From: Phycisphaerales bacterium
GTDB lineage: Bacteria; Planctomycetota; Phycisphaerae; Phycisphaerales; SM1A02
NCBI GenBank assembly: GCA_022447205.1
Contig: JAKVBQ010000020.1
Coordinates: forward strand, 20,473-54,930
Length of the DNA: 34,458 nucleotides
Direction of reading: 5' to 3'
The notes beneath the pieces were generated by a model that saw only the letters and a list, made by a program, of their open reading frames with translations, was not told the origin of the DNA and ran no database searches. Each line of letters starts with the position of its first letter. Within the stretch, counting starts at the first letter, position 1. The translations under genes and the position numbers were made by a program. Positions 1-8,672 of this stretch are shown piece after piece.

Positions 1-153
1 GAGGAGCGGATGGCCAGCAAGCGGGTGGGACGAGGCACCACCGAGTCGGAAACCGATTCCGAGGCGGGTGCCGAGCAAGCTCCGATCGAGGAGCCCGGGA
101 TCACCATGGTCATCGAGGACAAGCCGGAACCGGTTTCCTCGGGAACGAGCTGA
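1..153 (+). CDS. C-terminal tail of an unidentified protein (5' truncated)
   Basis: The reading frame is open from base 1 to a TGA at 151-153 and encodes 50 residues. It is rich in Glu, Ser, Thr and Pro and contains a short hydrophobic stretch, ITMVIEDKPEP. The composition suggests a disordered acidic C-terminus of a protein that begins outside the window. No domain is visible, so no function can be given. It lies on the same strand as the oxidoreductase that follows, about 110 bases upstream of that gene's start. Confidence 0.5.
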   Translation, partial: EERMASKRVGRGTTESETDSEAGAEQAPIEEPGITMVIEDKPEPVSSGTS

Positions 154-263
154 TCCGAAACGACGAGAAGCGGGTAGGCTATCCATGGCCGGCGATGCCG
201 CACCCTGACGGGACGGCTGCGTCGTGCCACGCTCGGTTCAATGACAACATGGAGACCAGGACG

Positions 264-1631
264 ATGCCTACCAACTGTTCAAGACGTGAGTTCATCCGTT
301 CCACTGCCGCCGCCGGACTCGGGGTCGCAACCATGAACAGCTCGCTGCTGGCACGCGTCCCGGCGATGAGCAAGGTGAACGTGCTCTCCATCGGGGTGAT
401 CGGCACGATCGGGGGCACCGACCGGACGCAGGTCGACGCACACCCCGCGGTCCAGATCACGGGACTCTGCGACGTCGATTCGAACTACCTCGAGGACACC
501 AGGCTCGAGCATCCGGACGCATTCGTCTGTCGTGACTACCGGGAGGCGTTCGCGGAGCACGGTGACAAGTTCGATGCCGTCATCGTGTCGACACCCGACC
601 ACACCCACGCACCGATCATGCTGACCGCACTCGCGAACGGCAAGCATGTCTATGGCCAGAAGCCACTCGTCCAGCAGCTGCAGGAGCTCCGACTGATCGA
701 CGAGGCGATGGCGGCGAATCCCGGGCTCGTCACCCAGGTCGGCAACCAGCGCATGGTCTACCCCGGCCGTCGAGCGGCGGTCGAGATCCTGCGTTCCGGC
801 CAGCTCGGCAAGGCGATCGCAGCCTATGCCTGGACCGGGTCCCCCAATCCAGGACGCTACTTCAACTTCGACCGGGTGATCAGCGAACCGATGACCCCGC
901 CCGAGCACATCGACTGGAACCTCTGGCTCGGCCCCTGCGAGGAGACGCCCTACCGGGACCTCCTGATGCCGGTGCGTTGGCGCTCCTGGTGGGACTACGG
1001 CACCGGCGGACTGGGTGACTGGGGCGTGCACGTGCTCGACGTCATTCTCTTCGGCTACGACGAACTGCAGTCACCGATCGCGGTGAAGACCCACGCACCG
1101 ACCCCGTCCGACACCTTCCACACCTATCCGTGCCTCTCGACGGTCACCTACGAGGTCGACTCGCCTCGCTTCGCAGGTCGCCACTTCCCGCTGTACTACA
1201 GCGACACCGGACAGACCCCCTCGCGCGCCGCACTGGGGCTTCCCCCCGGGCAGTGGAAGGATTCGAACATGACCGTCGTCCAGTGCGAGGGTGGTGTGCT
1301 CGCCCTGACCGCCGGCGGCGACCTCGAGATCTGGCGGGACGGCGTGATGACCCCCGGCCTCGAGATGCCCGGTCTTCCGGACTTCCCGGAACTCAACCAC
1401 TGGCACGCCTGGATCGACAACATCGTCGGCAAGGACACCGAACTCCGGACCCCCTTCCCGGATGGCGTCCGGATCACGGAACCCGCGCTGCTGGCCACCA
1501 AGGCTGCACGCTTCCCGAACACCGAGCTCGCCTGGGACAAGGCGAACGACCGCTTCACCAACCACGAGGAAGCGACCAGGACGATCGTCAAGCGCGACTA
1601 TCGTGACGGCTTCGGACCACCCACGACCTGA
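264..1631 (+). CDS. Tat-exported Gfo/Idh/MocA family oxidoreductase
   Basis: This is a predicted NAD(P)-dependent sugar or polyol dehydrogenase of 455 residues. I chose the ATG at 264 because GGAG sits 9 bases upstream and the protein then starts with a twin-arginine signal, SRREFIR, followed by an Ala/Gly-rich segment. The Rossmann core follows (VIGTIGG about residue 45, acidic LCDVD about 69-72). The family's active-site E-K-P triad appears as Q132-K133-P134, so the catalytic Lys is kept. The C-terminal half carries the expected GGLGDWGVHVLD pattern. Planctomycetes are known to encode many exported members of this family; the substrate cannot be told. The next gene starts 23 bases downstream, so the two are probably cotranscribed. 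Confidence 0.9.
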   Translation: MPTNCSRREFIRSTAAAGLGVATMNSSLLARVPAMSKVNVLSIGVIGTIGGTDRTQVDAHPAVQITGLCDVDSNYLEDTRLEHPDAFVCRDYREAFAEHGDKFDAVIVSTPDHTHAPIMLTALANGKHVYGQKPLVQQLQELRLIDEAMAANPGLVTQVGNQRMVYPGRRAAVEILRSGQLGKAIAAYAWTGSPNPGRYFNFDRVISEPMTPPEHIDWNLWLGPCEETPYRDLLMPVRWRSWWDYGTGGLGDWGVHVLDVILFGYDELQSPIAVKTHAPTPSDTFHTYPCLSTVTYEVDSPRFAGRHFPLYYSDTGQTPSRAALGLPPGQWKDSNMTVVQCEGGVLALTAGGDLEIWRDGVMTPGLEMPGLPDFPELNHWHAWIDNIVGKDTELRTPFPDGVRITEPALLATKAARFPNTELAWDKANDRFTNHEEATRTIVKRDYRDGFGPPTT

Positions 1632-1654
1632 GGTCAAGAAGAAAGGCCATCGAC

Positions 1655-2221
1655 ATGGAACTCGGCAAGAACGAAGAGATCATCGAGAAGGCGGTCTTCG
1701 ACAAGCAGGCGATCATCAAGTACTACTGGTTCGGCCTGCTCTTCCTCTGCATTCCGATCATCACGATCCCGATCGTGATCCTGGTCGCGATCGTCTACAT
1801 GATCGTCCTGAACCGTGTCGTCGACAACTGGGAATGCACCCTCACCACCCGGGCCCTCCACGTGAAGAAGGGCGTCCTGAACAAGCTCGAGAAGACCGTT
1901 CCGCTCGAGAAGATCACCGACCTCCAGATGAAGCAGGGCTTCATCATGCGCTTCTTCGACCTGCGGAACATCGCGGTCGAGACCGCGGGCCAGTCGGGTC
2001 CCGGCAGCCTGATCAGCCTGCTCGGGATCAAGGACACCGAACGCTTTCGACGAGATGTCCTCGACCAGCGTGACCGGATGGGTGAACGGCCTTCCTCCGG
2101 GGGAGGCGATGAGACCGGCTCGAACTCGAACACGTCGTCGGAAGACATGGCCGAGATCAGGGACTCCCTGAAGCGGACGAACGAACTCCTCGAGGAACTG
2201 GTGCGACAGGGACGAGCTTGA
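1655..2221 (+). CDS. Membrane protein with bacterial PH domain (bPH2/DUF304, YdbS-like)
   Basis: The product has 188 residues. Residues about 24-52 form a hydrophobic hairpin (one long or two short membrane spans). A bacterial PH-like domain follows at about 55-130, with the typical pattern TTRALHVKKGVLNKLE, a Pro-Leu-x-Lys-Ile-Thr-Asp-Leu segment and FFDLRNIAVETAG. A Gly/Ser/Asn-rich linker (140-160) leads to a short amphipathic helix, 163-186, that could be a coiled coil. The ATG is preceded by AAAGG at 8 bases. Members of this family are membrane-associated and mostly uncharacterised; the PH fold suggests lipid or protein binding at the inner face, but the role here is unknown. Confidence 0.82.
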   Translation: MELGKNEEIIEKAVFDKQAIIKYYWFGLLFLCIPIITIPIVILVAIVYMIVLNRVVDNWECTLTTRALHVKKGVLNKLEKTVPLEKITDLQMKQGFIMRFFDLRNIAVETAGQSGPGSLISLLGIKDTERFRRDVLDQRDRMGERPSSGGGDETGSNSNTSSEDMAEIRDSLKRTNELLEELVRQGRA

Positions 2222-2245
2222 GCGGCTCGAACCGGACCCGGAAAC

Positions 2246-3523
2246 TCAGGAGCCACCCTGGACGGGACGACGCATCGAGGCCAGCGGCCAGTGCCGGACA
2301 TCGAGCTCCCGTCCTGCAGCATCCACGTACCGACTGGTGAGCACCGGCTCATCGCCGGCGGTGTCGCACGAGAGTTCCAGGTAGATGTTGCCGGTCCCGA
2401 TGTCGAGGACCAACCCCGGATGAGGCGCGTTGGCGGCGGCGATGATCTGGTCGTGCACGGGCGATGAGATGAACTCGACCAGCTCGTAGCCGACGGCATC
2501 ACTCGAGTCGATGTGGCGCACGATGCGATGCCGGTGGACGTCGCCGCCGACCAGGACGACACCCTCCAGGCCGAGTTCCCCCACCAGATCGAAGAGGGCC
2601 TGTCGTTCGTGCGGGTAGTTGCCCCAGTAGTCCGTCTTGTTGGGACGCACCGCGTCGTTGAAGATCATCCCGGTCGCGATCACCTTGAAGGTGGCTGTCG
2701 ACGCGGCAAGGCGTGTCCTGAGCCACGACCACTGGCTTGCACCAAGCAACGTGGGCTTCGAGTCGTCGAACATGGAAGGTTCGGTGCCTGCGAACCAGCG
2801 GGCATCAAGGAGGAAGACCTCGATGTCCCCCACTCGGAACGCGCTCTGGATCCCCTGCTGGCCGTCCGGCACCGGATTCGGTCGGTGTTCCAGGAAGGCC
2901 TGCCGACTGTTCTCCTTCCCCTCGAGTCGACCGTCGGTGTCGTTGGCACCGAAGTCATGGTCGTCCCAGGTGGAATAGACGGGCGTGTTCCGGACCAGGT
3001 CGGCGAATGAGCCCACGTTCGCGAACTCACGATAACGACGACGTTGCTGCGTCAGGTCGGTGGTGTCGATGTAGGGGGTGTCACCAAGGAGCACCAGCGC
3101 ATCCACCGCCCGCTGACGCATGCGCGTCCAGACCCGCGAACTCCCGTCGTCTTCACGAGCACAGGAGGCGAAGGCGATCGTCGAAGGGACCAGTGAACCG
3201 ATCGGCGCCTGCGTCATGAAGGAACCCGCGGCAAGAACCTCCCCGTCTCCGGAAGGATCGAGAACCAGGTAGTCGTAGTCCGTGGAAGGCTCGAGTCCGG
3301 TCACCGACCAGTGCACGCAGAGATCGTGGTCCGTACTGGCGGGCAGAACCTGCTGCCAGGCGATCCCACCCTCGCCATCGAGGACCCGCAGTTCCAGTCG
3401 CTCCTGGTCGGATGCACGTGCCATGACGCACAGGCCGGTCTCCTCGAGGCAGCCGATGGCGGGGCCGGACGTCAGGTCGGATTCCGCGAGACCGATGAGC
3501 AGCAGGGGCAGCAGTGGGAACAT
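2246..3523 (-). CDS. Exported PhoD-like alkaline phosphatase / metallophosphoesterase
   Basis: The product has 425 residues. I placed the start at 3523 because the hydrophobic signal-like segment MFPLLPLLLIGLAES begins there and the frame further upstream overlaps the glycosyltransferase gene. An N-terminal beta-sandwich region (about 20-110) precedes the catalytic part. PhoD-type metal-binding motifs are visible: FASC at 118-121, GDTPY at 147-151 (usually GDQIY or similar), WDDHDFG at 186-192 and GGDVHRHR at 326-333. It probably hydrolyses phosphomono- or diesters outside the cytoplasm. It converges on the PH-domain gene, 24 bases apart, and starts 32 bases after the glycosyltransferase stop, so it may be the last gene of the carotenoid-side transcript. 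Confidence 0.87.
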   Translation of the reverse strand: MFPLLPLLLIGLAESDLTSGPAIGCLEETGLCVMARASDQERLELRVLDGEGGIAWQQVLPASTDHDLCVHWSVTGLEPSTDYDYLVLDPSGDGEVLAAGSFMTQAPIGSLVPSTIAFASCAREDDGSSRVWTRMRQRAVDALVLLGDTPYIDTTDLTQQRRRYREFANVGSFADLVRNTPVYSTWDDHDFGANDTDGRLEGKENSRQAFLEHRPNPVPDGQQGIQSAFRVGDIEVFLLDARWFAGTEPSMFDDSKPTLLGASQWSWLRTRLAASTATFKVIATGMIFNDAVRPNKTDYWGNYPHERQALFDLVGELGLEGVVLVGGDVHRHRIVRHIDSSDAVGYELVEFISSPVHDQIIAAANAPHPGLVLDIGTGNIYLELSCDTAGDEPVLTSRYVDAAGRELDVRHWPLASMRRPVQGGS

Positions 3524-3555
3524 GCGATGACTCCGAAGAAGGGTGATGGAGACGA

Positions 3556-4710
3556 TCAGGACGGGTCCGGCGTCGCGAGGCGACCTCGCCAACTTCGCCG
3601 ACCGGAGCGATCGAGCAGGTAGCTCCACCACTGCACCGCGATCAGGCAGGTGATCGCGAACGGATGGACGAAGACACCGAGCGGGGACTGCTGGAAGCGA
3701 CGAGCCATCGCGGCACGCTGGATGAACGGAAGGAGCAGGGTGCCCAGTACCAGCGAAAGAAGGAACGGATCGAGAGGTTCGCCACCAAACAGCAACCAAC
3801 CGAGCAGGCCCCAGGGCAGGAGATGGCCGACCGCATGGAGGATCGTCACCATGACCAGGAGTCCGACCGACCCCAGTCCCTCGAAGGCATTCTTCGCGAA
3901 TCCTCGCCAGGTCTCCGTGAATCCTTCATACATGCGGCAGGAGACGAGCTCCGTGCCGTCGAAGAGATCGGTCCGGTGCCCCGCCTCCCGGAACGCCCTG
4001 GGCATCTTCACACCGTCATGCATGGAATCCCGGAAGGCGGCGTGCCCGCCCGAGTCGACCCATGAACTCCTGCGGCAGAAGATGAACTGGCCGACCGCCG
4101 CGGACGCGGAGGATCGAAGCGTCTTGCGCATCATGCCGAACGGGAGGTAGCAGAGAAGGATCCAGTTGATCAGGGGAATCAGGAGCATCTCGCCGATGGT
4201 GCCGGTGAGCTCCCTCGGAACGGTCGAGATCAGTTCAGCATCGAGCTCTTCCCGCGCCAGGACCGTCCGACGAAGCATGTCGGGCGAGAAACGGACGTCG
4301 GCGTCGGTGAAGAGCAGCCACTCGGTGCCTGCCGCGCGTCCCATGCGTTCGCAGGCATGCTGCTTGCCGTTCCAGCCCGATGGGAGCGGAACGGTCGGAA
4401 CCAGTCGGACACGATGATCCTCCGCGGCGAGACGCGCGAGGATGGTCGGTGTCTCGTCCTCGCTCTGGTCGTCATACACGAGGACTTCGAGCTCGGGAGC
4501 ACCAGCTTCATCGCCGGAACGCAGGGCGGAGCGAATGCAGGCCTCGATGTTCCCGGCTTCATTGCGAGCGGGAATGCAGATCGAGACCGAAGTCGAGATC
4601 CGAGGCCCGTCGACCGGAGCGCGACGGTACCGACGAAGATTGACCCAGCCGAGCACGAACCCGGGCAGGACGCAGACCAGTGCGGCCGTGGCGAGGCTCC
4701 ATGCGATCAT
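3556..4710 (-). CDS. CrtQ-like family 2 glycosyltransferase
   Basis: This is a 384-residue membrane glycosyltransferase. An N-terminal membrane span (about 3-22) precedes a GT-A fold with SICIPARNEAGNI at about 43-55, DDQSEDET at 80-87, SGWNGK at 111-116 and the metal-binding TDAD at 135-138. Two or three hydrophobic spans lie in the C-terminal third. The layout matches the CrtQ group, which in staphyloxanthin synthesis puts a sugar on the carotenoid carboxylate. Its start overlaps the acyltransferase stop in an ATGA (4707-4710), showing translational coupling. Together with crtP- and aldH-like genes this supports glycosylation of an oxidised C30 carotenoid; that substrate is inferred from context. 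Confidence 0.85.
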   Translation of the reverse strand: MIAWSLATAALVCVLPGFVLGWVNLRRYRRAPVDGPRISTSVSICIPARNEAGNIEACIRSALRSGDEAGAPELEVLVYDDQSEDETPTILARLAAEDHRVRLVPTVPLPSGWNGKQHACERMGRAAGTEWLLFTDADVRFSPDMLRRTVLAREELDAELISTVPRELTGTIGEMLLIPLINWILLCYLPFGMMRKTLRSSASAAVGQFIFCRRSSWVDSGGHAAFRDSMHDGVKMPRAFREAGHRTDLFDGTELVSCRMYEGFTETWRGFAKNAFEGLGSVGLLVMVTILHAVGHLLPWGLLGWLLFGGEPLDPFLLSLVLGTLLLPFIQRAAMARRFQQSPLGVFVHPFAITCLIAVQWWSYLLDRSGRRSWRGRLATPDPS

Positions 4711-5519
4711 GCTTCGGTGGCCCCCTTGTCGGTCATCCGCCGAGCCTCGATCTCACCGCCTCGCCCACGCAGCCTCAACATGAGGTCGTAGAAGAAGGAA
4801 GTGCGCGCACGATCCCCGATGAGCATCGTGAACGGTTCGGCGGCCCGTGCCCGAACGAGCCGGGCAAGTTCATCGGCGTTCGACTGCATGGCCTCGGTCA
4901 TGACCCGGTGCCACCCCGCGGTGGACGCGACTTCAGGTGGGTCGACCCGGACACAACGCACGAGTGCCTCCGCACGGGACTCCTGCCAGAAGGCGTACTC
5001 GATGGAGATGCTGATGACATCCACGTCACCGACCGCCGCAGCGATGGCTGCCGCTCCGGGTCGGATCCGGATCGGCTCCCGCACATCGGTGAATCGGCCC
5101 TGAGGAGTCAACCAGAGGATCGTCCGTGGGTCGGACCGGAACGCATCGATGACATAGGCACGCATCGCTTCAAGTGACTCGGCGTCATCGGGGTCGATGC
5201 CGAACATGCCGATCCGACGGAAGAATCCGAACCGTTCCAGCTGGTCGCGATCCATGGGCGCGAGTCCGGGTCGTCGAGGGACGAGCCGCCCGGAGAGGAA
5301 GCAGGCCAGGATCGGGTCCCACCAGGAACCATGGTTCAGGAGGATGATCGCAGGTCGGGAGCGTGCACCCAGCGATGCCAGGACGTCGGCACCCTCATCG
5401 GCCAGCCGGACGGCATGAAATCGGCGACGGAGCAGGCGCCTCACGTACCGAAGGAAGAATCCAGTGAAACGATCACTCGACCGAGCCGGGATCAGACTGC
5501 CAGCACTGGCTCCGGACAT
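4707..5519 (-). CDS. PlsC-like (1-acylglycerol-3-phosphate type) acyltransferase of the carotenoid cluster
   Basis: The product has 270 residues and the catalytic HX4D motif of the PlsC superfamily, N62-H63-GSWW-D68. A second conserved block reads LWLTPQGRFTD, resembling the family's P-E-G-T region with Gln and Arg in place of Glu and Thr. No clear membrane span is present. GAGGAG lies 5 bases before the ATG at 5519, a strong ribosome site inside the end of the crtP-like gene; the genes overlap by 28 bases. In a carotenoid operon it probably acylates the glycosyl carotenoid, the step done by the unrelated CrtO protein in Staphylococcus. A general phospholipid role cannot be excluded. Confidence 0.8.
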   Translation of the reverse strand: MSGASAGSLIPARSSDRFTGFFLRYVRRLLRRRFHAVRLADEGADVLASLGARSRPAIILLNHGSWWDPILACFLSGRLVPRRPGLAPMDRDQLERFGFFRRIGMFGIDPDDAESLEAMRAYVIDAFRSDPRTILWLTPQGRFTDVREPIRIRPGAAAIAAAVGDVDVISISIEYAFWQESRAEALVRCVRVDPPEVASTAGWHRVMTEAMQSNADELARLVRARAAEPFTMLIGDRARTSFFYDLMLRLRGRGGEIEARRMTDKGATEA

Positions 5520-7072
5520 TCCGGCTCCTCCGAGGTTCGGGCATCGAGGATCCCGAAGTCCTCACAGATGGCGTCGGCGGCAGTGACTCCGCTCATGAGC
5601 ACCATCGGAACACCCGGACCGGGATTCACACTGCCTCCGGCCAGGTACAGGTTCTCGTAGATGCGACTGCGATTCCTGGGCTTGAAGCCACCCTTGAAAC
5701 GCCCGTGGGACGCCAGGCCGTAGATCGCACCACCCTCGGCGTTGTACAGGCGCTCGATCGAGTCCGGCGTCAGGAAATGCTCGACCTCGATCTGCTCCTC
5801 GATGTCCTCGAGTCCGGCACAACGCTTGAGCTTCTCGATGATGACACCGCGATAGTGCTCGAGCAGTCCCCCCGGTCCCTCCCAGCGCTGATCGCCTCGA
5901 CGATATGCGGTGTGCACCAGGACGTAGAGCGCCTCGTGTCCCTCGGGAGCCTGGCGTGAATCGGTCCTGCTGGGAACGGCGAGGTACAGCGTCGGGTCCT
6001 CCGCCGGGACACCCTTGCGATAGATGTCATCGAACTCCTTGCGACTGTCACCACTGAAGAGGAAGCAGTGGTGCGCGAGATGGTCGTACTGTCGCTTCAG
6101 TCCGAGATAGAGCACCACGCCACTGCAGGCCGGCTGGTACCGCCTCGCCACGGACTTCTGCTCGTCATGCGCGATCGGATCGGAGTCGAGGTCCCGATAG
6201 GTCCTCTGGATGTCGCAGTTGCTCAGGACGACGTCGGCCTCGATCACCGTTCCATCCTCGAGCTCGACGCCCCGGACGACCTCCTCGTTCGTGACCAGGC
6301 GACGCACCGAAGTCCCCAGCATCACGTTGACGCCCTCCTCGTGGAGGATCCGCTCGAGGCTCCTCGCGACATTGCGGGTCCCACCGCGCGAGTACCAGAT
6401 GCCGTCATCGACCTGCGCCGCGGCGATCAGGGTGAGGATGGACGGAGCGAGAAAGGGGCTCGACCCCACATACTGCAGGAAGTGCTCGGCGAGCTGTGCG
6501 ACATGGGGTTCACGGAGGTGCTTGTGAATGGTCTTCCCAACGGTGCTGTGGATCCGCATCGACATCACGTCGCCAAGCAAGCCCGGCTCCTTCGGAAGCG
6601 GGGTCCTGATCATGTCCGCGATGCCACCGAGATCCTTGTAGAAGAACACGTTCTGGCTGAGCCGGTACATGCGACGGCTGTACGCGATGAAGCTCTTCCA
6701 GCCATGACCCGGCAGGTCCTCGGGGAACTGCCGGTCGAGTGCGGACGCCATGGCGTCCGTGTCCTTGTGGAGATCGATGATCGTCCCGTCCTCGTAGAAG
6801 CAGCGCCACTGAGGATCCAGTTCGACGAGATCGATGTACTCCTCGACACGACGTCCCGAGCGACGAATGATGCCTCGCAGGACGTCGGGAATGGTGAGGA
6901 TCGTCGGCCCCATGTCGAAGCTGTACCCGGCCTGCTCGTAGAGGTTCATCTTCCCGCCGAGATGACGATTCCGTTCGATGATCGTGACGTTGAAGCCTCG
7001 AGTCGAAAGCTCCACCGAAGCAGCCAGTCCGGCAAGTCCGCCCCCAATGACCACTGCATGTCGACTGTCCAC
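5492..7072 (-). CDS. crtP: CrtP-like carotenoid oxidase (diaponeurosporene/diapolycopene oxygenase type)
   Basis: This is an FAD-dependent amine-oxidase fold protein of the CrtI/CrtN/CrtP superfamily, 526 residues from a GTG at 7072. AGGAG lies 10 bases upstream of that GTG, and no other start places the dinucleotide motif correctly. The motif VVIGGGLAGLAAS begins at residue 7. Several blocks are typical of CrtP rather than CrtN: FDMGPTILTIPDVL, FLQYVGSSPFLAP, LAHHCFLFSGD and the C-terminal GGSVNPGPGVPM. The family oxidises the terminal methyl of C30 carotenoids to an aldehyde, which fits the adjacent aldehyde dehydrogenase. The assignment to CrtP is by motif likeness from memory, not by alignment. 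Confidence 0.85.
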   Translation of the reverse strand: MDSRHAVVIGGGLAGLAASVELSTRGFNVTIIERNRHLGGKMNLYEQAGYSFDMGPTILTIPDVLRGIIRRSGRRVEEYIDLVELDPQWRCFYEDGTIIDLHKDTDAMASALDRQFPEDLPGHGWKSFIAYSRRMYRLSQNVFFYKDLGGIADMIRTPLPKEPGLLGDVMSMRIHSTVGKTIHKHLREPHVAQLAEHFLQYVGSSPFLAPSILTLIAAAQVDDGIWYSRGGTRNVARSLERILHEEGVNVMLGTSVRRLVTNEEVVRGVELEDGTVIEADVVLSNCDIQRTYRDLDSDPIAHDEQKSVARRYQPACSGVVLYLGLKRQYDHLAHHCFLFSGDSRKEFDDIYRKGVPAEDPTLYLAVPSRTDSRQAPEGHEALYVLVHTAYRRGDQRWEGPGGLLEHYRGVIIEKLKRCAGLEDIEEQIEVEHFLTPDSIERLYNAEGGAIYGLASHGRFKGGFKPRNRSRIYENLYLAGGSVNPGPGVPMVLMSGVTAADAICEDFGILDARTSEEPECPEPVLAV

Positions 7073-7177
7073 GTCTGGAGATCTCCTGCTACGGGCCCAT
7101 GCTCGCACGCTCGTCCGAACATGAACCACCGAACCGGTCCATACCGGCCGAACACATCGAACGATGCCCGACACATC

Positions 7178-7195
7178 ATCGCCTCCCGAGGCGAT
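7178..7195 (-). other. Hairpin between aldH-like and crtP-like genes
   Basis: An exact inverted repeat, ATCGCCTC / GAGGCGAT, lies five bases beyond the stop codon of the aldehyde dehydrogenase gene, inside the 127-base gap before crtP. It would fold in the operon RNA with a very short loop. No T-run follows on the minus strand, so it does not look like an efficient terminator. It could be an RNA-processing, stability or partial attenuation element. Confidence 0.45.
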
Positions 7196-7199
7196 TTCG

Positions 7200-8570
7200 T
7201 CACCCCCTGCGGGGTCCCTTGCGCATCATTCGTCGCAGGAACTCCTGGACCCGTTCCCCGGGTTCATCCGTCGAGAGGCGCATGAACGCCCCGGTCCGGG
7301 ACACGACCACGGTTCGGGTCAGCCGGAGAAGGCCTTCCCGACCTCGAGACGCGCCCCACCCACTCTCCCCCTGCCCGGTGATCGGGACGGCGGGGTGACC
7401 GGTGGGGACCACCGTGTCGTTGATGGTCACGACCCCCGAACCGAAGACCGGGCCCAGACGCTCCATCGCGCTCCTTGATCGGGTGTAGACCGATGTGGCC
7501 AGCTTCTGTTCGCAGGCCGCATGGAGCGACAGCATGGCGTCGAAACCATCGCATGGGATGACGGCCACCACGGGGCCGAAATGCGTGCCGCGAGCAAGTT
7601 CGACCGCTGCAGGACACTCCACCACGGCCGTCGGGAAGAGGGTGCGGGGATCATCATGCACCTCCCGACCCGAACCAAGCACCCGTCCACCCGACCGAGC
7701 GGCTTCTTCAAGGAGCATGCGACATCGCTCGACCTCCTCCTGACGCACCATCCTGACCGGGGATGCGGAGGAGACCAGCCGGTCGAGCTCGGCGACGAAC
7801 ACCTCACAGGCCTCGCGTGCGACGAGCACCCGTCGTGGAGCCATGCAGGTCTGTCCGGCATTCATCACGACGGCACTCCAGATCGACCGAGCGGCAAGCC
7901 GTGGATCCGCGTCCGCGAGGACGAGTGCGGAATCCCGACCGCTCAACTCCAGGGTGCTGGAGATCAGGCGATCCGCGCAGGTTCGGGCGACCTTGCGACC
8001 GACCTCGGTGGAGCCCGTGAAGATCACATGATCGAGTGGCTCTTCGAGCAGGCGCGCCCCCGCCTCGCGCGTCGCTTCCGTCCAGCGAAGCCGGTCCTCG
8101 TCCAGTCCGGCCTCCCGCGCCAGCTCCAGAAGCCTCACCTGCGAGCGGGGCGCATGCTCGGATGGCTTGACGATGACCCGGTTCCCGGCGGTGATCGCCT
8201 GGACGAGCTGGATCCCGAGCAGTTGCACCGGGTAGTTCCAGGTCGCGATGATGCCCACCGTTCCAAGCGGAGCCCGATGCAAGCGGAAGCGCTGGGAGAA
8301 CTGCCAGATCGCGCCACCACGGAGCGATCTGGGGCGCAGGATGCCGCGAAACGACCGCCGATGCCACTTGATCGAGGCGGCCAGGGGCATCAGTTCGGTC
8401 GAAAGGACCTCCCATTCAGGCTTGCCGATCTCGGATGAAACGAGTGAACACAGTTCATCGACATGCTCACCCAGGAGACGCCCGAACCGATGGAGCCAGT
8501 CCCGCCGGTCCTTCAGGGACATCGGTGACGAGGACTCATCCTGGATTGAGGATCCTGAGGGGTGCAGCAT
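7200..8570 (-). CDS. Aldehyde dehydrogenase of the carotenoid cluster (AldH-like)
   Basis: The product is an NAD(P)-dependent aldehyde dehydrogenase of 456 residues from the ATG at 8570; another ATG at 8630 would add 20 residues. Catalytic features are present: TWNYP with Asn112, Lys135 in VIVKPSE, FTGSTEVG at 184-191, the general base Glu208 in LELSGRDS and the nucleophile Cys242 in NAGQTCMAP. In C30 carotenoid pathways this family oxidises the aldehyde made by CrtP to the carboxylate that is then glycosylated. The position just upstream of crtP on the same strand supports that role. It lies divergently from the crtN-like gene with a 102-base shared regulatory gap. Confidence 0.88.
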   Translation of the reverse strand: MLHPSGSSIQDESSSPMSLKDRRDWLHRFGRLLGEHVDELCSLVSSEIGKPEWEVLSTELMPLAASIKWHRRSFRGILRPRSLRGGAIWQFSQRFRLHRAPLGTVGIIATWNYPVQLLGIQLVQAITAGNRVIVKPSEHAPRSQVRLLELAREAGLDEDRLRWTEATREAGARLLEEPLDHVIFTGSTEVGRKVARTCADRLISSTLELSGRDSALVLADADPRLAARSIWSAVVMNAGQTCMAPRRVLVAREACEVFVAELDRLVSSASPVRMVRQEEVERCRMLLEEAARSGGRVLGSGREVHDDPRTLFPTAVVECPAAVELARGTHFGPVVAVIPCDGFDAMLSLHAACEQKLATSVYTRSRSAMERLGPVFGSGVVTINDTVVPTGHPAVPITGQGESGWGASRGREGLLRLTRTVVVSRTGAFMRLSTDEPGERVQEFLRRMMRKGPRRG

Positions 8571-8595
8571 GAGGGCTTCTCGGCGTATCCTTTCA

Positions 8596-8609
8596 GGTAC
8601 GAGCGTACC
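8596..8609. promoter_or_regulatory. Perfect inverted repeat in the divergent carotenoid promoter region
   Basis: GGTACG-AG-CGTACC is an exact six-base inverted repeat with a two-base spacer. It sits in the 102-base gap between the aldH-like start (8570, minus) and the crtN-like start (8673, plus), 26 bases before the former. Its placement suits an operator bound by a dimeric regulator controlling both arms. No regulator gene is adjacent, and core promoter elements in the gap are not clear. Confidence 0.45.
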
Positions 8610-8672
8610 GGATCGCAAGGGGTCCGGCATGCGGGCATCACAGGACCCAGAGGTATCCAGCGAGATCGCAGC

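Noticed and set aside
3524-3799. N-terminal extension of the PhoD-like frame upstream of 3523
   Set aside because: It overlaps the end of the glycosyltransferase gene, is Arg/Pro/Ser-rich and would bury the signal peptide.
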